From JBAYSY01 sp041675885 (GTDB lineage: Bacteria > Pseudomonadota > Alphaproteobacteria > Rhodobacterales > Rhodobacteraceae): DNA of 56,521 bases. The translations under genes and the position numbers were made by a program. Below the pieces are notes generated by a model. It did no database searches. It worked only from the letters and a program-made list of their open reading frames with translations, and was not told where the DNA came from. Where the stretch lies: assembly GCA_041675885.1 (NCBI GenBank), contig JBAYSY010000015.1:1-56521 (forward strand), written 5' to 3'. Below are positions 8,789 to 18,235 of this stretch, piece after piece. Positions within the stretch are counted from its first letter, which is position 1; each line of letters opens with the position of its first letter.

Positions 8789-9550
8789 ATGAAGGTACTG
8801 GTCCCGGTGAAGCGGGTGATCGACTACAACGTGAAGGTCCGCGTCAAGGCGGACGGGAGCGGGGTCGATCTTGCGAACGTCAAGATGTCGATGAACCCGT
8901 TCGACGAGATCGCGGTCGAGGAAGCGATCCGTCTGAAGGAGAAGGGCGCAGCCGAGGAGGTCGTGGTGGTCTCGATCGGCGTCAAGCAGGCGGCCGAGAC
9001 GCTGCGCACCGCGCTCGCCATGGGCGCCGACCGGGCGATCCTGATCGTCGCGGCCGAGGACGTGCATCAGGACATCGAACCCTTGGCGGTGGCCAAGCTG
9101 CTGGCCGCGGTGGTCAAGGAAGAGGCGCCCGGGCTGGTGATCGCCGGCAAGCAGGCGATCGACAACGACATGAACGCGACCGGGCAGATGCTGGCCGCAC
9201 TCCTGGGCTGGTCGCAGGCGGCCTTCGCCTCCGAAGTGCAGGTCGAGGGCGATCATGCGCTGGTCACGCGCGAGGTCGATGGCGGGCTTCAGACCATCAA
9301 GGTCAAGCTCCCCGCGATCGTCACCGCCGACCTGCGGCTGAACGAGCCGCGCTATGCCTCGCTGCCGAACATCATGAAGGCGAAGAAGAAGCCGCTGGAT
9401 GAAAAGACCGCCGCCGATTACGGCGTCGATGTCACGCCGCGGCTGACGGTGGTCAGGACGGTGGAACCGGCGGGCCGCAAGGCGGGCGTGAAGGTCGGCT
9501 CGGTCGATGAGCTGATCGCGAAACTGAAAGACGAAGCGGGGGTGATCTGA
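8789..9550 (+). CDS. etfB: Electron transfer flavoprotein beta subunit
   Basis: A 253-residue AMP-binding subunit of the heterodimeric electron transfer flavoprotein, which takes electrons from acyl-CoA dehydrogenases and passes them to ETF:ubiquinone oxidoreductase. It starts MKVLVPVKRVIDYNVKVRVK, the standard ETF-beta N-terminus, and contains the signature MNPFDEIAVEEAIRLKE and GKQAIDNDMNATGQ. A good ribosome-binding site (GGGAGA) precedes the ATG. The stop overlaps the etfA start (TGATG), so the subunits are translationally coupled. Length is normal. Confidence 0.97.
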   Translation: MKVLVPVKRVIDYNVKVRVKADGSGVDLANVKMSMNPFDEIAVEEAIRLKEKGAAEEVVVVSIGVKQAAETLRTALAMGADRAILIVAAEDVHQDIEPLAVAKLLAAVVKEEAPGLVIAGKQAIDNDMNATGQMLAALLGWSQAAFASEVQVEGDHALVTREVDGGLQTIKVKLPAIVTADLRLNEPRYASLPNIMKAKKKPLDEKTAADYGVDVTPRLTVVRTVEPAGRKAGVKVGSVDELIAKLKDEAGVI

Positions 9551-10476
9551 TGGCTGTTCTTCTGCTTGCCGAAGTGACGGACGGGGTGCTTTCGCGCGAC
9601 GCGACCGCCAAGGCGGTGACGGCGGCGGGTGCCCTGGGCGATGTGACGGTGCTCTGCGCGGGCGCGCGGGCGGCCGATGCGGCGGCCGAGGCCGCGAAGA
9701 TCGCCGGGGTGGCCAAGGTGCTGGTGGCCGAGGATGCGCTTTACGGCCATCGTCTGGCCGAGCCCACCGCGGCACTGATCGCCGGACTCGCCTCGGGTTA
9801 CACGCATGTGGTGGCCCCCGCGACGACCGACGCCAAGAACGTGATGCCCCGGGTCGCGGCGCTGCTCGATGTGATGGTCATCTCGGACGCCTCGGGCGTG
9901 GTGGATGCCGACACGTTCGAGCGTCCGGTCTATGCCGGGAACGCGGTCCAGACGGTGAAATCGTCGGACAAGGTGAAGGTGGTGACGATCCGCACCTCGA
10001 CCTTCGAGGCGGCGGGCGAAGGCGGCCCGGCCCCGGTCGAGACCATCGCGGCGGGCGAGAACCCGGCCCTGTCGGAATGGGTCGAGGACAAGGTCGCGGC
10101 CTCGGACCGGCCGGAACTGACCTCGGCGGGGATCGTGGTTTCGGGCGGTCGTGGCCTGGGCTCGGACGAGAACTTCGCGCTGATCGAGAAGCTGGCCGAC
10201 AAGCTGGGCGCGGCGGTGGGCGCATCCCGCGCGGCGGTGGATTCGGGCTATGCCCCGAACGACTGGCAGGTGGGCCAGACCGGCAAGGTCGTGGCGCCGG
10301 AGCTTTACATCGCCGTCGGCATCTCGGGCGCGATCCAGCACCTGGCGGGGATGAAGGACTCGAAGGTCATCGTCGCCATCAACAAGGACGAGGAGGCACC
10401 GATCTTCCAGGTCGCCGACTACGGCCTTGTGGCCGACCTGTTCACCGCGCTGCCGGAACTGACCGAAAAGCTCTGA
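9550..10476 (+). CDS. etfA: Electron transfer flavoprotein alpha subunit
   Basis: A 308-residue FAD-binding subunit. The N-terminal domain begins MAVLLLAEVTDG. The C-terminal FAD domain has SGGRGLGS and a later GISGAIQHLAGMKDS, the ETF-alpha signature, followed by VAINKDEEAPIFQVADYG. It partners EtfB upstream and is followed by a classical intrinsic terminator at 10501, so etfBA is a short transcription unit. The long acyl-CoA dehydrogenase at 12824 is a plausible electron donor. Confidence 0.97.
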   Translation: MAVLLLAEVTDGVLSRDATAKAVTAAGALGDVTVLCAGARAADAAAEAAKIAGVAKVLVAEDALYGHRLAEPTAALIAGLASGYTHVVAPATTDAKNVMPRVAALLDVMVISDASGVVDADTFERPVYAGNAVQTVKSSDKVKVVTIRTSTFEAAGEGGPAPVETIAAGENPALSEWVEDKVAASDRPELTSAGIVVSGGRGLGSDENFALIEKLADKLGAAVGASRAAVDSGYAPNDWQVGQTGKVVAPELYIAVGISGAIQHLAGMKDSKVIVAINKDEEAPIFQVADYGLVADLFTALPELTEKL

Positions 10477-10500
10477 CTCCGGGCAGGCCGGAGCCACGGC

Positions 10501-10531
10501 AAAGGCCCGCGCCATGGCGCGGGCCTTTTTT
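10501..10531 (+). terminator. Rho-independent terminator of etfBA
   Basis: AAAGGCCCGCGCC and GGCGCGGGCCTTT form a 13-base-pair stem around a two-base loop, followed by a run of T. This is the clearest intrinsic terminator in the window. Confidence 0.92.
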
Positions 10532-10545
10532 GTTCATTCTGGCAA

Positions 10546-10703
10546 TGTCTGCTGACCATGCTGATCAGCAAGGGGCAGGGCTGTCCGGGGCACCACCTTT
10601 GCCCGGAATCAAGGCGCGGCACGCGCCGCCGGGCAGCGGCCGACCGCCCGCACGGGCGGCCGCTGCCTTCTGTTACAAGGCAGACCGACATGGTCAGCAG
10701 ACA
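10546..10703 (-). repeat. Dispersed structured repeat, copy B
   Basis: A 158-base element closed by a perfect 15-base inverted repeat (10546-10560 and 10689-10703). Read on the minus strand it contains the GGCAGCGGCCG / CGGCCGCTGCC stem, here enlarged by an inserted CCCG-TGCGGG hairpin, then the CCGCGCCTTGATTCC and GGGCAAAGGTGG blocks shared with copy A. One end overlaps the 3' end and stop codon of the minus-strand gene at 10694. Confidence 0.8.
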
Positions 10704-11533
10704 TCGCCTTCACCCCCCAGCCCCGCCACCACCGGCGACAATGCCATCGCCGCCGCGCGATGCGCGCAGGGGCCGGGCAGACCTTCGGCCGCCGCGCGTT
10801 CAAGCGGGGCGAACACCATCCCCTCGGCCGGGTCGGCGGGCGGGGGGGCCACCGCCTCGACCACCGCCGCCACCCGGGGCCGCAGCGCGGCAAGCATCCC
10901 GGCATCGACCAGAACCGGATCGTCCAGCCCCGGCGGGGTCCGGCCCGGCGGCAGTGGCGGCTGCCGGGCCATCCACAGCAGAACGCAGGGACCGCCAAGC
11001 CGGGCCAGCAGTTCCCCCATCCGCGCGATCCAGTTGCGGCGCAGCACCCCGGCCAGTTCCTCGAACCGGCCGCGCCCGCGCAGCCGCAGCACCGCCAGCA
11101 GGTGCCCGGTAAAGGCGAAATCGGTGAAATCCACCTCGGGGTAAAGCCGCCGCAGCGCGGGCGTGGGGGCAAGGAATCGGTCGTTGCGGCGCCAGTGGAC
11201 GCTGTAAAGCGGGTTGGTCATGTTATGCGCCCCCGTCACCTGCACCACCTTGACCCGCGCCCGCACCGCCACCTCGGGCAGGATCGGATCATGAAGCCAG
11301 CAATCCGGCCCGGTGCTGAGCCCGCCGAGGTTGAGCATGACCCGCCCGGTCTTCGCCCCCACCTGTGCCGCAAAGGGTTGGGCGATGAATTTCCCATAGG
11401 TTTCCGTCCCGCCCAGCGCCACGTCATAGGGCACGTCGAGCCGCACCGACGGCCCCCGGAACACGAGTTTCGACCGGCCATACCGGCACGGCTGATAGTC
11501 GAGCGCCCCGGCACCCGGATATTCGTAGGTCAT
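10694..11533 (-). CDS. Conserved hypothetical protein (DUF6473-like)
   Basis: A 279-residue protein without signal peptide or membrane segment. It begins MTYEYPGAGALDYQPCRYG and has the segment FRGPSVRLDVPYDVALGGTET followed by GRVMLNLGG, which I recognise as resembling the DUF6473 family of Rhodobacteraceae; no function is known to me. The ATG at 11533 is preferred over the GTG at 11542 because AGGGTG lies at a suitable distance. The last residues and the TGA stop are encoded by the terminal arm of repeat copy B, so the C-terminus may have been altered by insertion of that element. Confidence 0.7.
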   Translation of the reverse strand: MTYEYPGAGALDYQPCRYGRSKLVFRGPSVRLDVPYDVALGGTETYGKFIAQPFAAQVGAKTGRVMLNLGGLSTGPDCWLHDPILPEVAVRARVKVVQVTGAHNMTNPLYSVHWRRNDRFLAPTPALRRLYPEVDFTDFAFTGHLLAVLRLRGRGRFEELAGVLRRNWIARMGELLARLGGPCVLLWMARQPPLPPGRTPPGLDDPVLVDAGMLAALRPRVAAVVEAVAPPPADPAEGMVFAPLERAAAEGLPGPCAHRAAAMALSPVVAGLGGEGDVC

Positions 11534-11688
11534 GTCGCCCACCCTGAAAGTTCACCCGGGAACAGATTCGCCGCTCCGGGTTGCCAAATCGCTAATGCTA
11601 AAATTCACCCGATCCACCCCGCCGGGCGGGCCTTGCCGCGCCCCCGGCCCCGTCCTATGGTCGCGCGGAATATGAAGGAGAGGTGGCG

Positions 11689-12564
11689 ATGGAAATCCGG
11701 TCGGTCGGGATCATTGGGGCGGGGCAGATGGGCAACGGCATCGCCCATGTCTTCGCGCTGGCGGGATATGATGTGCTGCTGACCGACATCAGCCAGGAGG
11801 CGCTGGACAAGGCGGTGGCGCTCATCGACCGCAATATCGACCGGCAGGTGGCGCGCAGCAAGGTCAGCGCCGAGGACAAGGCGGCGGCGATGGGGCGGCT
11901 GCGCACCACGCTGACGCTGACCGATCTCGGGCCGCTCGACCTCATCATCGAGGCCGCGACCGAGCGCGAGACCGTGAAACAGGCGATCTTCGAAGACCTG
12001 CTTCCGCATCTCAAGCCGCATACCATCCTGACCTCGAACACCTCCTCGATCTCGATCACCCGGCTGGCGTCGCGCACCGACCGGCCCGAGAAGTTCATGG
12101 GCTTCCACTTCATGAACCCGGTGCCGGTGATGCAGCTGGTCGAACTGATCCGCGGCATCGCCACCGACGAGCCAACCTATCAGGCGCTGCTCAAGGTCGT
12201 GGAAAACCTCGGCAAGACCGCCGCCAGCGCCGAGGATTTCCCGGCCTTCATCGTCAACCGCATCCTGATGCCGATGATCAACGAGGCGGTCTATACGCTT
12301 TACGAGGGGGTGGGCAACGTGCGCTCCATCGACGAGTCGATGAAGTTGGGCGCCAACCATCCGATGGGCCCGCTGGAACTGGCGGATTTCATCGGGCTCG
12401 ACACCTGCCTCGCGATCATGAACGTGCTGCACGAGGGGCTGGCCGACACCAAGTACCGCCCCTGCCCGCTCCTGACGAAATACGTCGAGGCGGGCTGGCT
12501 GGGCCGCAAGACCCAGCGCGGTTTCTACGATTACCGGGGCGAGACCCCGGTGCCGACCCGCTGA
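11689..12564 (+). CDS. hbd: 3-hydroxybutyryl-CoA dehydrogenase
   Basis: A 291-residue NAD(P)-dependent short 3-hydroxyacyl-CoA dehydrogenase that interconverts acetoacetyl-CoA and 3-hydroxybutyryl-CoA. The N-terminal Rossmann domain has GIIGAGQMGNGIA at residues 7-19. The catalytic region includes NTSSISIT and GFHFMNPVPVM with the family histidine, and the C-terminal helical domain has NRILMPMINEA and HPMGPLELADFIGLD. The ATG at 11689 lies 8 bases after AAGGAG, whereas the GTG at 11683 would be too close. Its neighbours (etfBA, long acyl-CoA dehydrogenase) suggest acyl-CoA or PHB-linked metabolism. Confidence 0.93.
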   Translation: MEIRSVGIIGAGQMGNGIAHVFALAGYDVLLTDISQEALDKAVALIDRNIDRQVARSKVSAEDKAAAMGRLRTTLTLTDLGPLDLIIEAATERETVKQAIFEDLLPHLKPHTILTSNTSSISITRLASRTDRPEKFMGFHFMNPVPVMQLVELIRGIATDEPTYQALLKVVENLGKTAASAEDFPAFIVNRILMPMINEAVYTLYEGVGNVRSIDESMKLGANHPMGPLELADFIGLDTCLAIMNVLHEGLADTKYRPCPLLTKYVEAGWLGRKTQRGFYDYRGETPVPTR

Positions 12565-12610
12565 GGCAGTTTCAGATTGGTCGGGATATCTGCCCTCAGC
12601 CAATCTATTA

Positions 12611-12818
12611 CAACAGAGGGCAGCGGCCGGCCGCGGGGGGCCGCTGCGACGGTGGTGGTCTGGCAGTTTATGGTGCCGAATACCCCGACGCCTGTACATG
12701 CCGCAACGTTGCAATAGCGGCCGCCGTCGTGCCGAAGGCACGCCTCCGGCGTGACGGGGCGGTCGGCCGCTGCCCGGCGGCGCTGAAGCGCCTTGATTCC
12801 GGGCGAAGGGCGGTCCCT
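12611..12818 (+). repeat. Dispersed structured repeat, copy C (expanded)
   Basis: Fills the spacer between convergent hbd and the acyl-CoA dehydrogenase. It begins with the shared ACAGAGGGCAGCGGCCG block and ends with GGTCGGCCGCTGCCCGGCGG, a GGCGCT-GA-AGCGCC hairpin and CCTTGATTCCGGGC. Between the two halves of the inner stem sit about 120 extra bases absent from copies A and B. The outer arms pair less clearly than in A and B. Confidence 0.7.
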
Positions 12819-12823
12819 GAACC

Positions 12824-14491
12824 TCAGCCCAGCAGCCGCCGCGCGATCACCTGCGCCTGAATCTCGGCCGCGCCCTCGAAGATGTTCAGGATGCGCGCGT
12901 CGCAGAGGATGCGGCTGATCCGGTATTCCAGCGCGAACCCGTTGCCGCCATGGATCTGCAAGGCGTTGTCCGCCGCCGCCCAGGCCACCCGCGCTCCCAA
13001 GAGCTTGGCCATCCCCGCCTCCAGATCGCACCGCCTGTCGTGATCCTTCTGCCAGGCGGAGTGATAGGTGAGCTGCCGCGCCACCATGATCTCGACCGCC
13101 ATCATCGCGAGCTTGTCGGAGACGCGCGGGAACTCGATCAGCGCCTTGCCGAACTGCTTGCGGTCCTCTGCATATTGCATCCCGGTTTCCAGCGCGTTCT
13201 GCGCCACCCCGATCGCCCGCGCGGCGGTCTGGATCCGGGCGCTCTCGAAGGTCTGCATGAGCTGCTTGAACCCCTGCCCGGTCTCGCCGCCCAGAAGGTT
13301 TTCGCCCTTCACGTGGAAGCCGTCGAACCCCAGTTCGTATTCCTTCATCCCGCGATAGCCGAGCACGCCGATCTCGCCCCCGGTCATGCCGGGGGTCGGG
13401 AACGGGTCGGCATCGTCGCCCGGCGTCTTTTCCGCAAGGAACATCGACAGGCCGCGGTAGTCGGTCGTGTCCGGGTCGGTGCGCGCCAGCAGCGTCATGA
13501 CATGGGTGCGCGCGGCATGGGTGATCCAGGTCTTGTTGCCGGTGATCTTCCAGTCGCCGCTGCCGTCCCGCACCGCGCGGGTCCGCAGGCTGCCGAGGTC
13601 CGAGCCGGTGTTCGGTTCGGTGAAGACCGCGGTCGGCAGCACCTCGCCCGAGGCGATCCGGGGCAGCCAGTGCGATTTCTGCTCATCGGTGCCGCCGCAG
13701 AGGATCAGTTCGGCCGCAATCTCCGAGCGGGTGCCGAGCGAACCCACGCCGATATAGCCGCGCGACAGTTCCTCGGACACCACCACCATGCTGGCCTTGG
13801 AAAGCCCCAGCCCGCCGAGGTTCTCGGGGATCGTGAGGCCGAACACGCCCATTTCCGCCAGTTCGGCGATGATCTCCATCGGGATCAGCTCGTCGTTCAG
13901 GTGCCAGTCGTGGGCGTGGGGGATCACCTTTTCGTCGGCAAAGCGGCGGAACTGGTCGCGGATCATCTCCAGTTCCTCATCCAGCCCGGTGGCGCCGAAG
14001 CTGGCCCGCCCGTGGTTCTCGCGCATCAGCGCCACCAGCCGGGCGCGGGCGGCGGGGGTGTTGCCGGCGGCAAGGTCGCGCAGCGCAGGCGTCTCCAGCA
14101 GCACCATGTCCCCGGCCGCAAGGCCAAGATCGCGCGGCCGCACGAACTCGCCCTGGTTCATCGGAATGCCGCCCGCGATCTGCGTCAGGTATTCGCCGAA
14201 ACCGATGCGCAGGATCAGCGCCTCCATCTCGCCCAAGCGCCCCCCGGCCTGAAGCCGCCCGGCCCAGCCCGCCATCTGCCGCAGCGATTCCACATAGGTC
14301 GCAAGCCAGGCAAGGCCGTGGACCATCGCCTGCCGTTCCTCCAGCGCCGCGGCGCTGACCTTGCCCCCGTCCGAGACCGCCTCGCGCACCCGCACCACCG
14401 CCCGGTCGAGCAACTCGCCCAGCGGCACGCATGCGGCCTCGGCCAGTGCGGTCAGAGCGGGGGCGGCGATGTCCTGTCCATCATGGGGCAT
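12824..14491 (-). CDS. mcd: Acyl-CoA dehydrogenase, long form; probable (2S)-methylsuccinyl-CoA dehydrogenase
   Basis: A 555-residue flavoprotein. Residues from about 150 onward are a complete acyl-CoA dehydrogenase: GVFGLTIPENLGGLGLSKA, FTEPNTGSDLGSLRT for flavin/substrate binding, GNKTWITHA, and a C-terminal RISRILCDARILNIFEGAAE region. The N-terminal extension of about 150 residues is absent from ordinary 380-residue family members and characterises methylsuccinyl-CoA dehydrogenase of the ethylmalonyl-CoA pathway. The ATG at 14491 has AGGAG nine bases upstream; upstream in-frame starts lack one. Nearby etfBA and the adenosyltransferase support the assignment, but other pathway genes are not in the window, so the exact substrate is inferred. 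Confidence 0.82.
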   Translation of the reverse strand: MPHDGQDIAAPALTALAEAACVPLGELLDRAVVRVREAVSDGGKVSAAALEERQAMVHGLAWLATYVESLRQMAGWAGRLQAGGRLGEMEALILRIGFGEYLTQIAGGIPMNQGEFVRPRDLGLAAGDMVLLETPALRDLAAGNTPAARARLVALMRENHGRASFGATGLDEELEMIRDQFRRFADEKVIPHAHDWHLNDELIPMEIIAELAEMGVFGLTIPENLGGLGLSKASMVVVSEELSRGYIGVGSLGTRSEIAAELILCGGTDEQKSHWLPRIASGEVLPTAVFTEPNTGSDLGSLRTRAVRDGSGDWKITGNKTWITHAARTHVMTLLARTDPDTTDYRGLSMFLAEKTPGDDADPFPTPGMTGGEIGVLGYRGMKEYELGFDGFHVKGENLLGGETGQGFKQLMQTFESARIQTAARAIGVAQNALETGMQYAEDRKQFGKALIEFPRVSDKLAMMAVEIMVARQLTYHSAWQKDHDRRCDLEAGMAKLLGARVAWAAADNALQIHGGNGFALEYRISRILCDARILNIFEGAAEIQAQVIARRLLG

Positions 14492-14676
14492 TGGCGTGGT
14501 CTCCTGCGAATCCATCCCGCAGGGGATAGGCACTTTGCAGGTGCAGCGCAATATTAATTCAACTCCACAACAGCAACCGCACGAATCTGTCGCCTCCATT
14601 CGCGCCCGGGTTTTGCAGATGCGGCGCCCGTCCCGGCGCGCTATAGAACAGATGTTGCGAACAGCGAGGCAGGGTG

Positions 14677-15447
14677 ATGGATTTCTTCTATGGCGGGCTT
14701 GGCCCGCTTGCCTTCTGGGCGGCCTGCGGCATCACGCTGTTCGGGGGATTCGTGAAAGGCGCGATCGGCTTTGCCCTGCCGCTGATCATGATCTCGGCCT
14801 TCGGCTCGTTCATGCCGCCCGAGACCGCGCTGGCGGGGCTGATCCTTGCGACTTTCACGACGAACATCCACCAGGCGCTGCGCCACGGCCTGCCCGCGGC
14901 CCGGGAAGCGATCATGGCCTACCGGCGGCTGATCGGCACGATGGTGGTGTTCATCGTAATCTCGGCGCAATTCGTGCCCTGGCTGCCGCAGGGGGTGATG
15001 CTGGCGCTTCTGGGCCTGCCGACGCTTCTCTTTGCGCTGGCGCAGCTTGGCGGCAAGGTGCTGCGGCTGCGGCTCGAACACCGGCAACGGGCGGAATACG
15101 GTTTCGGCACGATCGCCGGGCTTTACGGCGGCATTTCCGGGGTCTGGAGTCCGCCGCTGATCGTCTTTCTGCTGTCGGTCGGCGCCGACAAGCGCGAGAT
15201 GGTGCGGGTGCAGGGCGTGGTGTACCTGATCGGCGCCGGGGTGCTGATGCTCGCCCACCTGCAATCGGGGGTGCTGAACGCGGTGACGCTGCCGTTCTCG
15301 GCCGCGCTGATCCTGCCCGCCGCGCTGGGGATGTGGCTCGGCTTCCGGCTTCAGGACCGGCTCGACCCCGGCCGCTTCCGGTTCTGGACACTGGTCCTCT
15401 TGTGCCTCACCGCCCTCAACCTGCTGCGCCGCGCCTTCGTGGTATGA
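14677..15447 (+). CDS. TauE/SafE-family sulfite exporter-like permease
   Basis: A 256-residue inner-membrane protein with about eight hydrophobic segments. It has the family's N-terminal GGFVKGAIGFALPLIM and the internal-repeat counterpart GLYGGISGVWSPPLIVFLL. Members export or import sulfite, sulfoacetate and other organosulfur anions; the substrate here is unknown. ATG 14677 is preceded by GAGGCAGGG, and a GTG at 14674 is a possible but less likely start. It is divergent from the acyl-CoA dehydrogenase across a 185-base shared regulatory gap and convergent with pckA. Confidence 0.85.
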   Translation: MDFFYGGLGPLAFWAACGITLFGGFVKGAIGFALPLIMISAFGSFMPPETALAGLILATFTTNIHQALRHGLPAAREAIMAYRRLIGTMVVFIVISAQFVPWLPQGVMLALLGLPTLLFALAQLGGKVLRLRLEHRQRAEYGFGTIAGLYGGISGVWSPPLIVFLLSVGADKREMVRVQGVVYLIGAGVLMLAHLQSGVLNAVTLPFSAALILPAALGMWLGFRLQDRLDPGRFRFWTLVLLCLTALNLLRRAFVV

Positions 15448-15509
15448 ATCGAAAAGGGGCAAAAGCGCACCCCTTTCCCTTCATCTTGCCGGAAATACTC
15501 CACGGGGGT

Positions 15510-15530
15510 CCGGGGGTGTGAAACCCCCGG
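15510..15530. terminator. Hairpin between convergent tauE-like gene and pckA
   Basis: CCGGGGGT, a GTGAA loop, ACCCCCGG. It is preceded by CATCTTGCCGGAAATACTCC, a motif that resembles the start of common Rhodobacteraceae intergenic repeats (compare the larger relatives at 25608 and 27529). It can act in both directions. Confidence 0.6.
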
Positions 15531-15552
15531 CGCTCTCCGCCCGCGCGACCGC

Positions 15553-17151
<1,599 letters not shown>

Positions 17152-17298
17152 GCTGTCTGCTCCTGCTCGCCGCGTGCGGCGCTCCCCTTCTCTGGCGGTG
17201 GCGCGGCCGGGCGGGCCGGACACCGGCCGGCCCCCGGGCGGGGTCGGCCCCCGGCCTATAACATGCCGCTTCGCAAATGGAACAGGCCGCTTCCCGCA

Positions 17299-17343
17299 GT
17301 TAGCGCAACCACAGGTCCGTTGGCGCAAGCGGTTAGCGCCACC
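17299..17343. promoter_or_regulatory. Triplicated GTTRGCGC motif between pckA and chvI
   Basis: GTTAGCGCAACC at 17299, GTTGGCGCAAGC at 17319 and GTTAGCGCCACC at 17332. The second and third also create an inverted pair TGGCGC / GCGCCA. The rest of the 382-base divergent gap shows no gene. This is a candidate operator cluster for pckA or chvI; the regulator is unknown. Confidence 0.4.
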
Positions 17344-17533
17344 ACCCCGCCGACACCCTGCCGGTATCCCCGCCAGCATCCCCAAATGTGCGGCAATTTG
17401 GCCAACCATCCGGGATTTTCCACAATCCTGAAACACTCACCCGGGGGTGATTCGCAGTTATGTGTTGATTCCATAAGGCGGAAAACGGATTATGACGCGA
17501 AATACGAGCAGCAAAAGTACGAGGACACCCATC

Positions 17534-18235
17534 ATGTCAAGGATCGCCCTTGTGGACGACGACAGGAATATCCTGACGTCGGTCGCCATGACGCTGGAGG
17601 CAGAGGGTTTCGAGGTCGAGACCTATAACGACGGCCAGTCCGCGCTGGATGCCTTCAACAAGCGGCTGCCCGACATGGCGGTGCTGGATATCAAGATGCC
17701 GCGCATGGACGGGATGGACCTGCTGCAACGGCTGCGGCAGAAGACCACGATGCCGGTGATCTTCCTCACCTCGAAGGACGACGAGATCGACGAGGTTCTG
17801 GGCCTGCGCATGGGCGCCGACGACTATGTGAAAAAACCGTTCTCGCAGCGCCTTCTGGTGGAACGCATCCGGGCGCTGCTGCGCCGCCAGGATGCCATCG
17901 CCACCGGCGAGGTCGCGGTGACCGAGGAAAACAAGGTGATGGAGCGCGGCAGCCTGACCATGGACCCGCTGCGCCATTCGGTCTGCTGGAAGGGCCGCGA
18001 CGTGACGCTGACCGTCACCGAATTCCTGCTGTTGCAGGCCCTTGCCCAGCGGCCCGGTTTCGTGAAAAGCCGCGATCAGCTGATGGACGTGGCCTATGAC
18101 GATCAGGTCTATGTCGATGACCGCACCATCGACAGCCATATCAAGCGGCTGCGCAAGAAGATGCGCACCGTCGATTCCGACTTCACCGCGATCGAAACCC
18201 TTTACGGTATCGGCTACCGCTACAACGAAGAATGA
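17534..18235 (+). CDS. chvI: ChvI-type response regulator, OmpR family
   Basis: A 233-residue transcription factor with an N-terminal receiver domain (acidic pocket D8-D10, phosphoacceptor D52 in VLDIKMP, conserved K near residue 102 in VKKPFS) and a C-terminal winged-helix DNA-binding domain ending DDRTIDSHIKRLRKKM...GIGYRY. MSRIALVDDDRNI at 17534 follows GAGGA at a good distance; the frame extends 42 bases upstream without a better site. Its last codon overlaps the chvG start (ATGA). In alphaproteobacteria ChvGI responds to envelope or acid stress and controls exopolysaccharide and central carbon genes, which is noteworthy given the locus downstream. Confidence 0.95.
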   Translation: MSRIALVDDDRNILTSVAMTLEAEGFEVETYNDGQSALDAFNKRLPDMAVLDIKMPRMDGMDLLQRLRQKTTMPVIFLTSKDDEIDEVLGLRMGADDYVKKPFSQRLLVERIRALLRRQDAIATGEVAVTEENKVMERGSLTMDPLRHSVCWKGRDVTLTVTEFLLLQALAQRPGFVKSRDQLMDVAYDDQVYVDDRTIDSHIKRLRKKMRTVDSDFTAIETLYGIGYRYNEE

